64,000 nucleotides of DNA from Escarpia spicata (Eukaryota; Annelida; Polychaeta; Sabellida; Siboglinidae): positions 20,925,631-20,989,630 of the forward strand of contig OZ023206.1 in NCBI GenBank assembly GCA_963995525.1. Reading direction: 5' to 3'. Below the pieces are notes generated by a model. The model did not search any database. It saw nothing but the letters and a program-made list of their open reading frames with translations, and had not been told where the DNA came from. The translations under genes and the position numbers were made by a program. Below, one piece after another: positions 12,941 through 24,415 of this stretch (the stretch's first letter is position 1; every line of letters begins with the position of its first letter).

Positions 12941-13054
12941 AACTGGAGAACTGTTCGGCTGGTCCGTGTGACAACGGAGCCACATGCACAGACATCACAT
13001 GGGGTGGCGTCATATGTCAGTGTGTGACAGGCTATGCAGGGCAACTCTGCGAAC
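12941..13054 (+). CDS. EGF-like exon A5
   Basis: 114 nt, phase 1-1, acceptor CAATAG and donor GTACGTAG. The protein runs LENCSAGPCDNGATC, TDITWGGVIC, Q, C, VTGYAGQLC, ER. Its downstream intron is interrupted by an 8.15-kb transposon that starts only 29 bp after the exon's last base, leaving the donor intact. Confidence 0.9.
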
Positions 13055-13678
13055 GTACGTAGATTAACGAATATATCAACAACCAGAGGAGGTTGGCAGG
13101 ATCCGCGCATGCGCGAAAATGAATTCATATTAGTGATCGACCGTAAACCGGCGCCATTCAATCATTGCATGCGAACGAGTTATCATCGCAGTTTTATCGT
13201 CTCTATACGACGGCAACCTCTGTCTTTGTACGCAATTGCAACGACAATTTACCAAATTTCCTTTCCTTATATTGTGTTTACCGCAACTGTGATAATCTTT
13301 CTCTTCCGTCTTGTCCATGTTTATACGCAAAAGCGTCTTTAGCGCACGTTTCATTCCTGGATGATTTGAAGGCTAAACGAATGATCTACACAGTTTACTG
13401 GACTCAGCTTAGCCAAGTTGTCATCACCGATCTTGATCGTAGTTCGTCTTTGATACAGGTAAGCCAGTATGTAGTATGTATAATAGTTGTTTGGTTAAGA
13501 CACGTGAAGGTGTTTTAATATAAACAAAAAAACATTTAAGTCGTAAGAAAATTAAGAAAGATCTTACAGATAAAGTTGTAGGCCCATGCCTTGGGCTTTG
13601 CAAACCGGGCTAATAAGGGATTTTTAATACTATAATATTGGCATTATTATCCTATAACAATTATCATATAGCCTAGGC

Positions 13679-14144
13679 CAGTGGTTCTCAAACTGGGGGT
13701 CACAGCCCCCTGGGCCTGGGGGTCGTTTGTCAACTTCAGGGGTCTCTTCTGATGGTATTGTCATTGTGTAATTGGGGATCAGCTGATTGTACTTTTTGCC
13801 TAAGGTATGATCAACCATGTTTTTGAGGAGAAAGGTGTTTAAAAAACTGACATTTCTATTGCAAAGGATACTATCTTGAAGCTGAAAGGTGGGAGTATGG
13901 AAAGAGGATATCCCCTGAAAACAAATGCCCTCAAATTGCACCGTTTTAAGAACCTGTGACTGGACACGAACACTGAGTCAACATATAGGCTAGTGCTAAG
14001 TGGCCCATTCACTGACACCTACACTTGATGACAATGATACTGTTCAGACAGAGCTTCTGGGACTCCAGCAACATTCAGGTGCTATGGTGAATTTCCATCC
14101 TGAAACTGTAACAATAATGACACAAAGACTTTTGAGAACTACTG
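13679..14144. mobile_element. 466-bp nested hAT-type MITE
   Basis: The left end CAGTGGTTCTCAAA and the right end TTTTGAGAACTACTG are imperfect inverted repeats of the kind found on Charlie-like hAT elements. The flanks gcctaggc (13671-13678) and gtctaggt (14145-14152) agree at six of eight bases, consistent with an aged 8-bp target duplication. It sits inside the larger element at 13084-21237. Confidence 0.75.
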
Positions 14145-14855
14145 GTCTAGGTGTACAGTCTAGCTACAGTATAGTGTGTACAGAGTCAGGAATGGGTTTA
14201 CATAATGACAACTACATGATTTATTCAACATATACTTTTTAATTAGTACGCATAATGTATAAAGAAAAAAAAAATTCGTAAATGAGAATGAACTAATACA
14301 GAAACATACACTTTTAAACTGTTGTACAATAGTTACGATAATTTGAGGCCAAGCAAAAAGAAACACTCTTGGTTGTATTGTTTTAAAATAGACACGCCCT
14401 TGTGATTTAATAGTAAGTGTTTTGGATGATGGCCACCACGTCTTAGATCATCCAAATGATCATGGTGGCTGAATTATGCAATTACTACAGCCCTACACCT
14501 TGAATTATAATGACATATAAAGCAAGACTTGAAATAATCAAGCAGTATACTGCATGACAAGTTTGGGATCAGAATTTCTTGACAAAAAACTGTTTCTTTT
14601 TTCACTGGCATATATAATAAAAAAGAGGCTGTGGTACCCAAAAATGTTTCATTTGTGTATGGCATCATGTAAGTGAAGTCATAGAAAATAATATGTGATG
14701 ATGTTTCATTCTGTTTTGTACATTATATTATTTTTTGTTTTGCTCTGTTGAATATTGTTTAAATATATATTATAATAATGCGTGTTATTATAATGTTTAA
14801 TATGTTGTTATATGGTTTAATCTATGTCAACAAAACAAGGCTTGTATTCATTCAT

Positions 14856-14856
14856 C

Positions 14857-14910
<54 letters not shown>

Positions 14911-14911
14911 C
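14856..14911. repeat. (TA)n microsatellite
   Basis: About 27 TA units with one TG interruption near 14881, inside the 8-kb transposon. Confidence 0.95.
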
Positions 14912-15049
14912 AAGTAAATCCTCATTCCACTGCTGACTGGTATCTAAGGCTTTCATTGTTTGCCTAATGCATAATACCACAAAATCCTGATTCATTCCTA
15001 CCCGGATGGTGGCAGCACATTGCAGTATGCATTTCAAATTAAATTATAT

Positions 15050-15460
15050 CTGTCTGTTGGTAACAACACATTGCAATAGACGTATGACAGTACATTATCC
15101 CTGTCTGTTGTTGACAACACATTGCAGTGGACGTATGACAGTACATTATCCCTGTATGTTGGTGACAACACATTGCAGTGGACGTATGACAGTACATTAT
15201 CCCTGTCTGTTGTTGACAACACATTGCAGTGGACGTATGACAGTACATTATCCCTGTCTGTTGGTGACAACACATTGCCGTGGACATATGGCAGTACATT
15301 ATTACTGTCAGTTGGTGACAAAACATTGTAGTAGGTGAATGACAATTACCATTGTCAATTGGTGACAACACATTGCAGTGACGTATGACAGTACATTATC
15401 CATGTTTGTTGGAGACAACACATTGCAGTAGACGTATGTCAGTACATTATATCTGTCAAT
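15050..15460. repeat. 51-bp minisatellite, about eight copies
   Basis: A 51-base unit containing gacaacacattgcagtgg and gacagtacattatcc repeats head to tail, the last copies being less regular. Because 51 is a multiple of three, reading frames stay open on both strands across it (for example 15006-15338 +, 15034-15371 -); these have no other sign of coding and are considered by-products. Confidence 0.92.
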
Positions 15461-15519
15461 GACCATTAACACAAAAATCAACAATGGTGTCCTTTTTGGT
15501 ATAACAAATAATTTTTTTA

Positions 15520-16050
15520 TTGCAGTGGAAAGAAGATGGCCAGATGATGGAAGCGCAACTGGTTGCAGCAATGGAGGTGATCCCATCTGCAGCTACTTCA
15601 ACAAGTCTTCCATCGGATTTACATCCAATTCATGGAGCTCCTTTTCCTGACTTTAAGACTAGATACAACTGTTTCAAGATATGCACAAGCATATTGCTTG
15701 ACTTTTCTGTTGGGTCGTCGAGTACATGTGAACCAGGTCCTAGCAACTTGCTCATGATCATTCGGACAGAGATGATGAGTCCAACGTGGAGTGTGAGGAG
15801 GAGGATGTCCACAGTACATTCATTCGTTGTGCTCGAAGTTTTTTTCATCACTTTCAGCTGCTGCTCCAGAAAGTCTGTATGTTTGGTCTTTCTGGAACCA
15901 GAGCCAAAAAATGTAAAGGACAAGAATGCTATTCTTATTAAAGTAGATATGCCTGGTGTATCTCAGTATATTGGCTATATACCCGTGCAGGATTTGCCTA
16001 GATTGCACAAAGGGTATTTTAACAAAACACTTTGCTCCACAAAAAATTGA
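15520..16050 (+). pseudogene. Possible HIRAN-like coding relic inside the 8-kb transposon
   Basis: The open frame starts inside or just after the 51-bp minisatellite. Residues about 126-165 read EPEPKNVKDKNAI, then IKVDMPGV, QYIGYIPVQDL. The order N-X2-D-X-NAI followed by a GYIP turn resembles the core of HIRAN domains, which bind DNA and occur in helicases and in some transposon-encoded proteins. The rest has no recognisable domain, and a second frame (15956-16231) continues without a clear family. Direction is opposite to the transposase relic. Evidence is one motif only. Confidence 0.3.
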
Positions 16051-17309
16051 CAAAATTATTGCTCAATACCGACCTCAGCAGGAAAAGTCTTTGCTGACAT
16101 CTGCCATATATGACATATATCTGTCTTTTGAAAACTGGGAAATGGCCACCGAAAGATCCCTCTTTTACTTACAATCAAAAATTGAGGTGCTCATTCATTA
16201 TGGCCAACATGTAATATTTCTACACCAGTAATTTTATTTAACAGATGCATTTTTGTAACATTTACGGTAAGAAATTTAGAAATTCACAAACTATTATTAA
16301 TAAAAATAGTACAGAGTCAATCGACAAAAGGCACCACATACTTAAATATGTTATATATAGATGCTTGTTTACATTTAAAAAAATTAATAAACATTATCAG
16401 TGTTAAGGGCTTGTCTTATTACTTTCTGAAATGTGGTAATTTTTTATTTACTATATCAGTGACTTTGCAATCTGTGTTCAAACTAGTTTAGAAGAAAATC
16501 GCTTGATGGTTATATTAGAGAAGAGCATTCTTGTCCCATGCAAATAGTTTTTATACAATTTTATATGGTTTTTAAGTAGAACATGTTTGGCATGTTAACA
16601 TTGTAAAGTAATTTTGAAACGCTGTACAATTGACGTATTCCTCTTTACCTTCACACTCCTGTTTTCCATGCTCATACACTCTAATAGTACACATGGTACT
16701 TTTTAAATTGTTGTGTCTTATCATGTCTTTTGCACTTGAATTTACTTATAGCAATCTTAAGACACCCTACTACATAGGTTGAACCCTACAGAACATACCC
16801 TTGTCACATTTGCTTATCATGAATGTTAATATATAACTGTAAGATAGCTTCGCTTATGATGTTTGTGATTTAAGTTTAACATGATAATTTCTTAATGTGT
16901 AAACTTGGGGTTTGTGTTCAAATTTTATTAAAACTACAACATTATCACACTGCTGTGCAAATGGAACATTGTTAAGCCACCAAAATGTGAAATACACCCA
17001 CATTAGTTGTTCCTGTCCAATATGTATTACAGTAATACACGGAAACATAACCAACAGTACTGTATCATGTTACATCTATGTTTATTGAACCTGCCACAAC
17101 GACCTATTTTTGTGGCACTCGATTTCCTGTAGATGTGGTTGCTGTAACCATTTACTGCTTTTTGTGTTACATGTATTTGATTACTTGAAGAATGTGAAAC
17201 ATTTATTAAAACATAATTTGTAATTATAATATCTTGTTGTATTATATATCATTATATAAGGTAATTAATTTAAGGTAACAAGCAATATTAAATCATTCAT
17301 ACCCAAGTA

Positions 17310-17645
17310 CTAATGGCGCAGTTGTCGAGGCAACATATGTTCAGGCACGGGGGGGGGGTCAGCAACTGAGGAAATCGCATGGAACTTCTGCCGAATGGTT
17401 TGCACGTGTCTCTTTGGCATGTGCACTCGATTTGCCAAGAAGATTGAGCCAACTTCCCGTCTGTTGCACACTAGTCGGTGTAGTCGCAGATGGTGATTCT
17501 TGGGTGTTACATTCACAGGAATATTTACTTCAGCGTTGAAGTCTACCTCTTCCTCTCGGCACCGCTCATTTGCAGTCTTATAGTAAAACTGCAGCTCCGG
17601 GTGTATTTTCTTACAAAACTCACTGAACATATGAAAGTATAACAA
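17310..17645 (-). CDS. Unrecognised minus-strand ORF in the 8-kb transposon
   Basis: A 111-residue frame with an even, non-repetitive composition. The upstream sequence on the same strand ends ttcatatgttcag, a plausible splice acceptor, so this may be an exon of the element's gene lying after the transposase block. I recognise no family. It could equally be chance. Confidence 0.25.
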   Translation of the reverse strand: MLYFHMFSEFCKKIHPELQFYYKTANERCREEEVDFNAEVNIPVNVTPKNHHLRLHRLVCNRREVGSIFLANRVHMPKRHVQTIRQKFHAISSVADPPPVPEHMLPRQLRH

Positions 17646-18475
17646 ACATATTAAGTATGGTTAAGGATGACTACAAAACATCTTTAAGAAACAATGTCAT
17701 TTAACAAAACTCATCTCCCTCTACTCGTTAGTACGTAGCTTACACTGAATTATCCTGAAGAAACCTGTGAGAATTTGTGTTATCTCTTATGGTAAAATAT
17801 ATATGTAATGTTGTACATCAGTGTTTTGAAATCACCCCCAACTTGTTATGTATAATCGAATTGATGCTAGTCAAGTTTACATGTTAGCGTTTAACATAAT
17901 TTACCATTTTATGTACATTCATAGTGTGAAATTACAAAATACAATCTAAAGCAAGCTTGTCTGTGCCATTACTAAACAAATAAGTGTTCTAATTATTAGC
18001 ATGAATTTTTGTATATTTTGTTTATATTATGCAATTACATTTCAAAGCTCATACAGGGAATGAGCAATGTCACATGGGCAAAAAAGTTCTTTCATAAAAA
18101 CTGAACTTGATATGAATATAAAATTAATATATTATACCAGTACATCCTAATGTTATTTACTTTTTTCTACTTAAAATAAACAATTACTATCCCAATTGTG
18201 TACATGTTAACTTTAATATAAAATATTTTTTACTGAAAATCAAAGATGAGAGTGACATTCTGAGAAAAAAACGGAAATTTTGCTGTGGCCCACATTTCAG
18301 CCCGAGAGGACTGTCTCATCTAATCGGGGGAGGGGGGTACTCCTCAGAGACATGTTTTAATTGTAGACGACATATGGTGTATTTTGAGCAATATTAAATA
18401 GAAAATCTTAATATTTCCAATAGCAAAACAAGCACACGGACTCACCCACACATTGTCATAGTAGTAACTCACTTG

Positions 18476-19443
18476 TTAATGATATTTTCTGGGCTGAACC
18501 CGAGTTGGCTGACGGGCAGCTTTCTCCTTGGCCAGCTTTGTCAAAACAGCCCGTTGATGGGCCATTCTAGCTTTCTTCGTTGCTAGCTCAACTGCTTCCT
18601 TAGCTTTGTACTTGGTGGCTGCCTTCGTCTTTGACGTGTTCAGCTCAGTTTTCTTCTCCTCCTTTATCGTTCCTTCCTCGGCAAGATGGATGGAGTACAT
18701 TTTGTGTGCACCCCTCGTGTTGTGAACGAGGCGACCAGTCCTGTTTGTGGAAGTCCTGTATAGCAGTCTTGTTGCTTGCCATGAGTGAGTACTTCACGGT
18801 CTGTATAGTGTTGAATGTACTAACATTCTTTCTGGCAGTGGCAGTATTCATGATGCTAGACATGTGACTAAAACACCCTTCCACTTGAGGACCATGAAAG
18901 CAGCTCATTATTGCAGCCACCAGCTTTGACAAGGCTGGGAACTTGTCAGTAGAGACTATTGTATTCCACCACGAGTCCAATCTGGAACTTGTGGGTGCTT
19001 GTGGAAGTGTGTTGTCTACATGGAATCGGCGAACTTCCATGTGATAAGTCCTCTGTTCAGGTTCTAATAGAACATTGGTGACCAGCGTGGGCAGTGCCAG
19101 CGTGTGTACTTCAATGCCTTCGCTGCCTGACTGTAGCCTGTATGATCCAATCCGCATAGTTGACATCGGCCTCGCACCACAAACAGTAGGCTTTACCTGG
19201 TGCTGATAATTTACTGATGAATATATCCAACATAGTGTCTCCAGCCGGTCTCTCCAGCAACGCCCAATTCCACTTATTCTTGACACTTTTGTCAATGTCC
19301 TTCACGCAACATTTGTCTTGCCGTACAACAAATCGTCGATTAGCCATTGTGTTCGAAAATGATCGACATCTCCACAAAATACATCGTCGTTTCCTATTGG
19401 TCCACTGCTTTTGTGTGGGCACTTCGAAAGCGCTGAAGCGCAC
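18476..19443 (-). pseudogene. hAT-like transposase relic (N-terminal finger and C-terminal region)
   Basis: Read from 19443 downward, the first frame has KNKWNWALLE and PGKAYCLWC, the start of a BED-like zinc finger typical of one hAT branch; the expected second Cys/His half is lost because the frame shifts near 19150. A second frame (19295-18645) carries LDSWWNTIV, FPALSKLVAAIMSCFHGPQVEGCFS and TVKYSLMA, matching the hAT C-terminal dimerisation region in order and spacing. A third frame (18700-18476) is a Lys/Ala-rich basic tail. At least two frameshifts break the protein. A transposase binds element ends and cuts DNA; this copy cannot make one as it stands. Confidence 0.65.
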
Positions 19444-19696
19444 AGCCGACAGAACTAAGGGTTTTACTTTGCAGATTCACGGGTTCGGTTGGGTCGGTTA
19501 TGTCTCTAATCGCCAGGCAGCGTCATTAACACGTGGCGACACCCGGTGGATAGATGGATAACTCGATCCGCAGATAGATCGTCAGTGAATTGTCCAGGAT
19601 TTGATATGCCCTACCCCCCACACATTCATTTTTGTTCTCCCCGGATTTACACGATTCACAAAAGTGATCTTTGGAGCAGTATAAAAACCGGAATTC

Positions 19697-19725
19697 CGGC
19701 AAAAACCGGAAATTTCTCATCCCTG
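19697..19725 (-). repeat. Isolated hAT-type terminus
   Basis: On the minus strand this reads CAGGGATGAGAAATTTCCGG, which looks like the inverted terminus of a common animal hAT family. No partner end was found at a sensible distance, so the element is truncated or the match is accidental. Confidence 0.4.
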
Positions 19726-19876
19726 TAAAATTCATACATCACAGGTCAAATTGCTGAAGAGATTTTGAACTACAATTTTCGGAAGATTTATTTTCAAAAA
19801 ATTACTAAGAATACTTTAATATTAAATGGCAAATTTGTGCATATCAAAGTTCTTACTAAACAGCTTTGTCGTAATA

Positions 19877-20065
19877 CAGTCGAACCTCGCTTTGTGGTCA
19901 CCTCGGTAACACAGCCACCTTGCAAGTAAGGTCAACATAGGATAATCAAAAATTATTTTTATAACAGTAAAGTATAAGAAATTAGTCTCGTTAACATGGT
20001 CACCTGGTCACTCAGGTTACCTTTTGCCCAGTCCCAAGAATGACCTTAATAGCAAGGTTCCGATG
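19877..20065. mobile_element. 189-bp pogo/Tigger-like MITE
   Basis: The left end cagtcgaacctcgc and the reverse complement of the right end, catcggaaccttgc, agree at most positions, and a second inner match ggtca follows. TA lies on both sides (19875-19876 and 20066-20067). It falls in a presumed intron directly after the donor of the minus-strand exon at 20079-20319. Confidence 0.7.
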
Positions 20066-20078
20066 TAGTTGCACTTAC

Positions 20079-20319
20079 CTGATGATGTCAATAAGGCTGT
20101 AATCACGGTTGTCATGGTCGATCCATGGCATCCAATCCTTCACCAAATAGTCGAGCATACCGAGGTTGAATCGACATCTTTGTTCCTCTGAGAGTCCACG
20201 CCCGTCGGGTGCTTCATGCCAATCAGCTATATGTCGTACACATTCGGCCTCAGTGTTGTAGTTGTTTTCTTCCACGAAGGATGCAACTCCATGGGACAGG
20301 AGTCGTTCTACATCCACAA
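20079..20319 (-). CDS. Exon-like block of a transposon-associated protein
   Basis: Open on the minus strand from a tatacag acceptor to a strong donor, catcag|gtaagt. The frame contains SHGVASFVEENNYNT, RHIADWHEA, GRGLSEEQR and YLVKDWMPW, a regular Trp-containing sequence that looks coding. The first residue would be GTG-encoded, so this is an internal exon. I have seen similar stretches in uncharacterised invertebrate proteins but cannot name the domain. By position it may be an upstream exon of the hAT-like gene or a captured host exon. Confidence 0.4.
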
Positions 20320-22097
20320 CTGTATATTATAAGTTTAACATGTTGTTTATTTGAAATCAATTTCCAATGTAAAGCGGTAATAAATATTTCATTAGATTCC
20401 TTTTGCCAATCATATGCCCTGTGCTTAATGCATATATATCATAAATATGATTAACTTTATTAAAAGTAATAAATAAAAAAGAATGAAAATAATAGAACTT
20501 ACATGCGAATTAACTAACCTAGGGCTACAGACTAAATTTGTTGAAACTGACAGCTACGCAACTTCGATTCCTTCCGTGTAGGCCTACTGTTGACCCTTTG
20601 CAATATGCAGTGTAAATAGCGTACTGAAGGCCTTGCCATACGTTCATGTTCACTGTTATGTATGAAAATTACAAATTCACTCAGTAATTTCACTATGCAT
20701 AGTACGACATATACAGTCTACTGTCAACCATGTGAAAACAGCGTCTATTACTTGCAACAATAATCATATAACAAATAGTTTCCAAATACGAAACGCCGCG
20801 CTAGTGAACGTGAGCGATAAAGGGGAAATGCCTAGAATGCACTTGCCAAATTGATAACTAAAAGTTCTGGTTCTTTTTGGTTGTTTTTCAAACTTAGATT
20901 GTATAGTTTATAAAGAATGCGAGGGCGCTTAAATGGCGTTTGTATATCTAACAATATATGGGTATCTTGCAATTAGATTTTTTTCGAAAATGTCCGTGCT
21001 CTCGCGTCACTCAAATTCAACTTACGAATATTAACTATTCAGATCATAAAAAGCATGACGGTTACACTGGTTCGCTCCCTTGGTTATCAATAAGTGAATT
21101 CGTCACCAGGTATCAATAGAAAACGACAAATGTATAACATGCAGCAATTGAAAAAGAGATTCAAAAACCTACCGAGTGGGCGGAGCTGAACTTGTCAACA
21201 TTTACTGCGCATGACCAGAGCCTGCCAACCTCCTCTGATCAACAACTTTATTAATGACCCGGCGATGTTGGCGTGAATGCTAGTACGATATTTATTTGCA
21301 TACGTAGCATTTCAGTAATGATGGTGTACATACCTATATAACAATATGTGGACGGATCTCGTGTCGAATATGAAAATATAGTGTTATTAAAATTAGTTGA
21401 ATTGTACTTATCCATATACGTACGTACGTATTTATTCAGAAATCATCATTCCTGCTAAATATAGGGTAGAATAGAATCATATCCAATTACTTCTGGGTGT
21501 TGCTGTAGATACCCCTATATGTAGTTCGTCCCCATGTTTTTGGTGTCGTCGTCTTTTTTCTCCTTATTCACATTTATTGAGTAAAAGTGGCTGTTTCAGT
21601 TATGTGGCGGACTTCTGTTAACAATATGTAGGTCATATTTTGTTTAACTGCTTAATCATGTGTGGAATTCCCTTCTTCTTTCTTTTGTCCGGTTGGTGCC
21701 GACCAGCACATAGGGCAGAATCGAAGGACCTCCACCTCTTTCGGTGTGCAGCATGTTTCGCAGCCTGGCCCAGCATTGGTGGATTGTTTTAGGTTTTTGG
21801 GCCGTCCTAGCTTTGTGTTACTTTCAGGTGTCCATCATAGTGCTGCGTTTGTTGTTGTTATCCTTTCCCAGTATATGGCCGATCCATATCTACCTTCTTG
21901 TAGCGAGCATTGTGTTCATATTGTTTTGTTCGATTACTCTTAGCAGTTGTTTGCTTGCTATCTTGTGTGACCAGAACAGTCTCAGGATATTTTTGAAGGA
22001 ACTGTATGCGGAAGGGAGAAAGGGGAAGTCTGAGGTCTAGTTCTGTCATACGCCAGCATTATGAGCCGCATATGGTGTTATACGTCGGTTGTTTCAG

Positions 22098-22211
22098 GGG
22101 AAGTGAAGTGTGCCGACAACCCATGCGACCGCAATGGAGCCTGCACTGATAAGAGCGGAGGCGGGGTGACTTGTACATGTCCTCAAGCCTTCACCGGGGA
22201 TTACTGCGAAA
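22098..22211 (+). CDS. EGF-like exon B5
   Basis: 114 nt, phase 1-1, acceptor TTTCAG and donor GTACGG. The protein runs EVKCADNPCDRNGAC, TDKSGGGVTC, T, C, PQAFTGDYC, ES. It is the partner of A5, pushed 9 kb away by the transposon insertion. Cysteine spacing is unchanged. Confidence 0.9.
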
Positions 22212-22536
22212 GTACGGATAATCTAAGTATAATCCAACTAGCGTATCATTCTATGTTATAGCACTTTAACACTATTGTAGACATCGCCCAGTTATGAACA
22301 TACTGCGCACTGTTACCAGATAGTAATTATATTCTGAATCTTTGACCAATATAGCTGAAACAGATTACACCTACAAACACATACAAATTATGTAAACACC
22401 TATTACCAGTACGGATATACACTGACACCAGTCAATGGTTTAAGTTGTACATCCATAAATTGTTCATACAGATTCAGTGTACTTCTTCTAAAAAATAGTC
22501 TTTATTTTAACGTTGTGCTCCTTTTATTGGCGACAG

Positions 22537-22650
22537 GACTTAAAGTTTGTTTTGATGGTCCTTGTGACAACGGTGCCACGTGTACAGACGTCAGTTGGGG
22601 TGGCGTGGAATGTCAGTGTGTCATCGGATATGGAGGTCAATACTGCGATC
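22537..22650 (+). CDS. EGF-like exon A6
   Basis: 114 nt, phase 1-1, acceptor GACAG and donor GTACGTAG. The protein runs LKVCFDGPCDNGATC, TDVSWGGVEC, Q, C, VIGYGGQYC, DR. Closest to A5 among the A modules (shared DNGATC and WGGV). Confidence 0.9.
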
Positions 22651-23155
22651 GTACGTAGATTAATGTAGCACGTATCATTACTGTTCATGGTAATGTCCCC
22701 TCGACATTCTGAGTAAGTTACATGAACACTGACGCGGCGTTTGTTTGTATTATTCGTTTGATGAATGGGTTGTCTGGCTGTATGGTTTCTAATTACCGTC
22801 GACGTATTCAAAATCCACACACACGCACACGCACGCACGCACGCACGCACGCACGCACACACGTCTATGTAATATAACGATACAAATTGTAACACTGTTT
22901 AAGTCATATATTGTCCTGAGTGGTCCAACGTTGTTGTTGTTGTAGCTAAAAGCTAATACCTCAACCGTTTTTGCTGCTTTGTTGAACACTTAAAATTTCA
23001 AGTGTTGATCGGAATCAACCGTTATTGTGGATGGATCCATAATTGTTCATACCCCACTGAACTAGATATATGCAGTAGCTAAAGCAGATTTCCCATGTAT
23101 GTAATTGGCTACTTATATAACCTATTATAACTATGTGCTACGTCGGATGTTTCAG

Positions 23156-23269
23156 GAACATTGAGCTGTGCGGACAAACCATGTCGACACAGTGGCTCAT
23201 GCGTTGACAGGAACAAAGGCGGGGTGAATTGTACGTGTACACACGACTTCATCGGCGATTTCTGCGAAA
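23156..23269 (+). CDS. EGF-like exon B6
   Basis: 114 nt, phase 1-1, acceptor TTTCAG and donor GTACGC. The protein runs TLSCADKPCRHSGSC, VDRNKGGVNC, T, C, THDFIGDFC, ES. Together with A6 it forms the last A-B pair before the LINE-filled intron. Confidence 0.9.
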
Positions 23270-24211
23270 GTACGCATAGGTCTACTTTATTGAATTGTAC
23301 CTCTTTTTAAAGGCATCGCCAAATTATAAAAATCTACTAACTGTGACCAGATGGTGTAATTCTATTCTGAACCAGGCATGGCTGAAACAAAGGAAACCAT
23401 AAACACTTAGGCACACATGAGCACGCACCCGTAAGCAAACATGCTAGGGGGTTGGCATATTGTTTACTTTCAAAATTTATCCTTCGTCTAATGTTCAATT
23501 ATAGTATACTTATTATTTTGAATAGATTACTTTTAATATTAAGTAACTTGTAAAGCACTACAGAACCAAGAATTCAACCATAAGCTACGTATATTTAAAC
23601 TATATGCATATTTTAACATGTTTTGGTCCTCTCATATTCAACTTAATAAAACCGGCGTTAGAGCTGTTATGATTATCGCTCACTTTCGCCGGTCGGCAAT
23701 ATTTAGTTTTTAAAATGTTGTTCTTTGTAATTATTACACTGTTAAATGATTAAGTTACAAAACATGCTGCCTGTGTTTTTTTCTATTGACCTTTTATATT
23801 ATTATTGGCATTTTATATTATTACAATAAAACGAGTTTTACAAATTGAGTTGTGAACTATAAGTATAACTATACGACATTGCCATTGAGTGATTGGCACT
23901 GCAGTCAGTTTCTGCCCATTTAAGGCTACGACTGAGTGAATTTTACTAAATATAAATATTTCTCCCATAATACGCCTGTAAGTCTCAATTTTGTTACCGA
24001 AGTTGGCCCCAGTTCAACATTTTCTAATTCAATAAAGTAGGCTTTATTGCTAAAATTGAGACTACTGATCTTGTAAAAATTATTTATTTTTTGACTTACG
24101 CCTTAGCCTTAGTTTTGGGCTTAACATTATTTATTTATTATCTATATGATATATAATTGTATGGTTTTGGTCTATTAATTTTAATAAATGTGATAATAGA
24201 CTAACTTAATT
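23270..24211. other. Intronic stretch, no gene seen
   Basis: AT-rich sequence after EGF exon B6. No further EGF exon, element terminus or tandem array could be supported before the LINE begins. Confidence 0.5.
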
Positions 24212-24415
24212 GTGTCACCATTATTCGTATTGGGTGTGTTCTGCTTGTCTTGCTCTGTTGCTATAAGGGATAACGATTTTGTTTTGTGCAAACCATTGAC
24301 ATCTAACAATTGTAATGTGCTTTTTCCTAATCACACTAGAATCCATCATTCTATTTCAATTTTGCATAGCCTGTCATGTCTTCATGTTTGTTGTAATAGG
24401 AAGTTACTGCCAATC

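Larger units (their letters stand above)
13084..21237 (-). mobile_element. 8.15-kb DNA transposon, hAT-like, with nested insertions
   Basis: The ends are CAGAGGAGGTTGGCAGG at 13084-13100 and its reverse complement at 21221-21237. The flanks carry the perfect 9-bp duplication atcaacaac at 13075-13083 and 21238-21246. The interior has minus-strand transposase remains at 18476-19443 and an exon-like block at 20079-20319, plus nested MITEs and a 51-bp minisatellite. Termini starting CAG and a hAT-type C-terminal region favour hAT, for which an 8-bp duplication is usual; the ninth matching base may be chance, or the outer shell may be another superfamily (MULEs give 9 bp). The transposase is broken, so the copy is probably inactive. 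Confidence 0.85.

Noticed and set aside
15006..15371. CRISPR-like array of regular repeats
   Set aside because: The unit is a contiguous 51-bp tandem repeat without unique spacers, in a eukaryotic transposon.
21662..22040. A multi-pass membrane protein frame
   Set aside because: The hydrophobic run comes from T-rich DNA, two frames overlap, and nothing resembles a known family; the region is an intron just after the 8-kb transposon.
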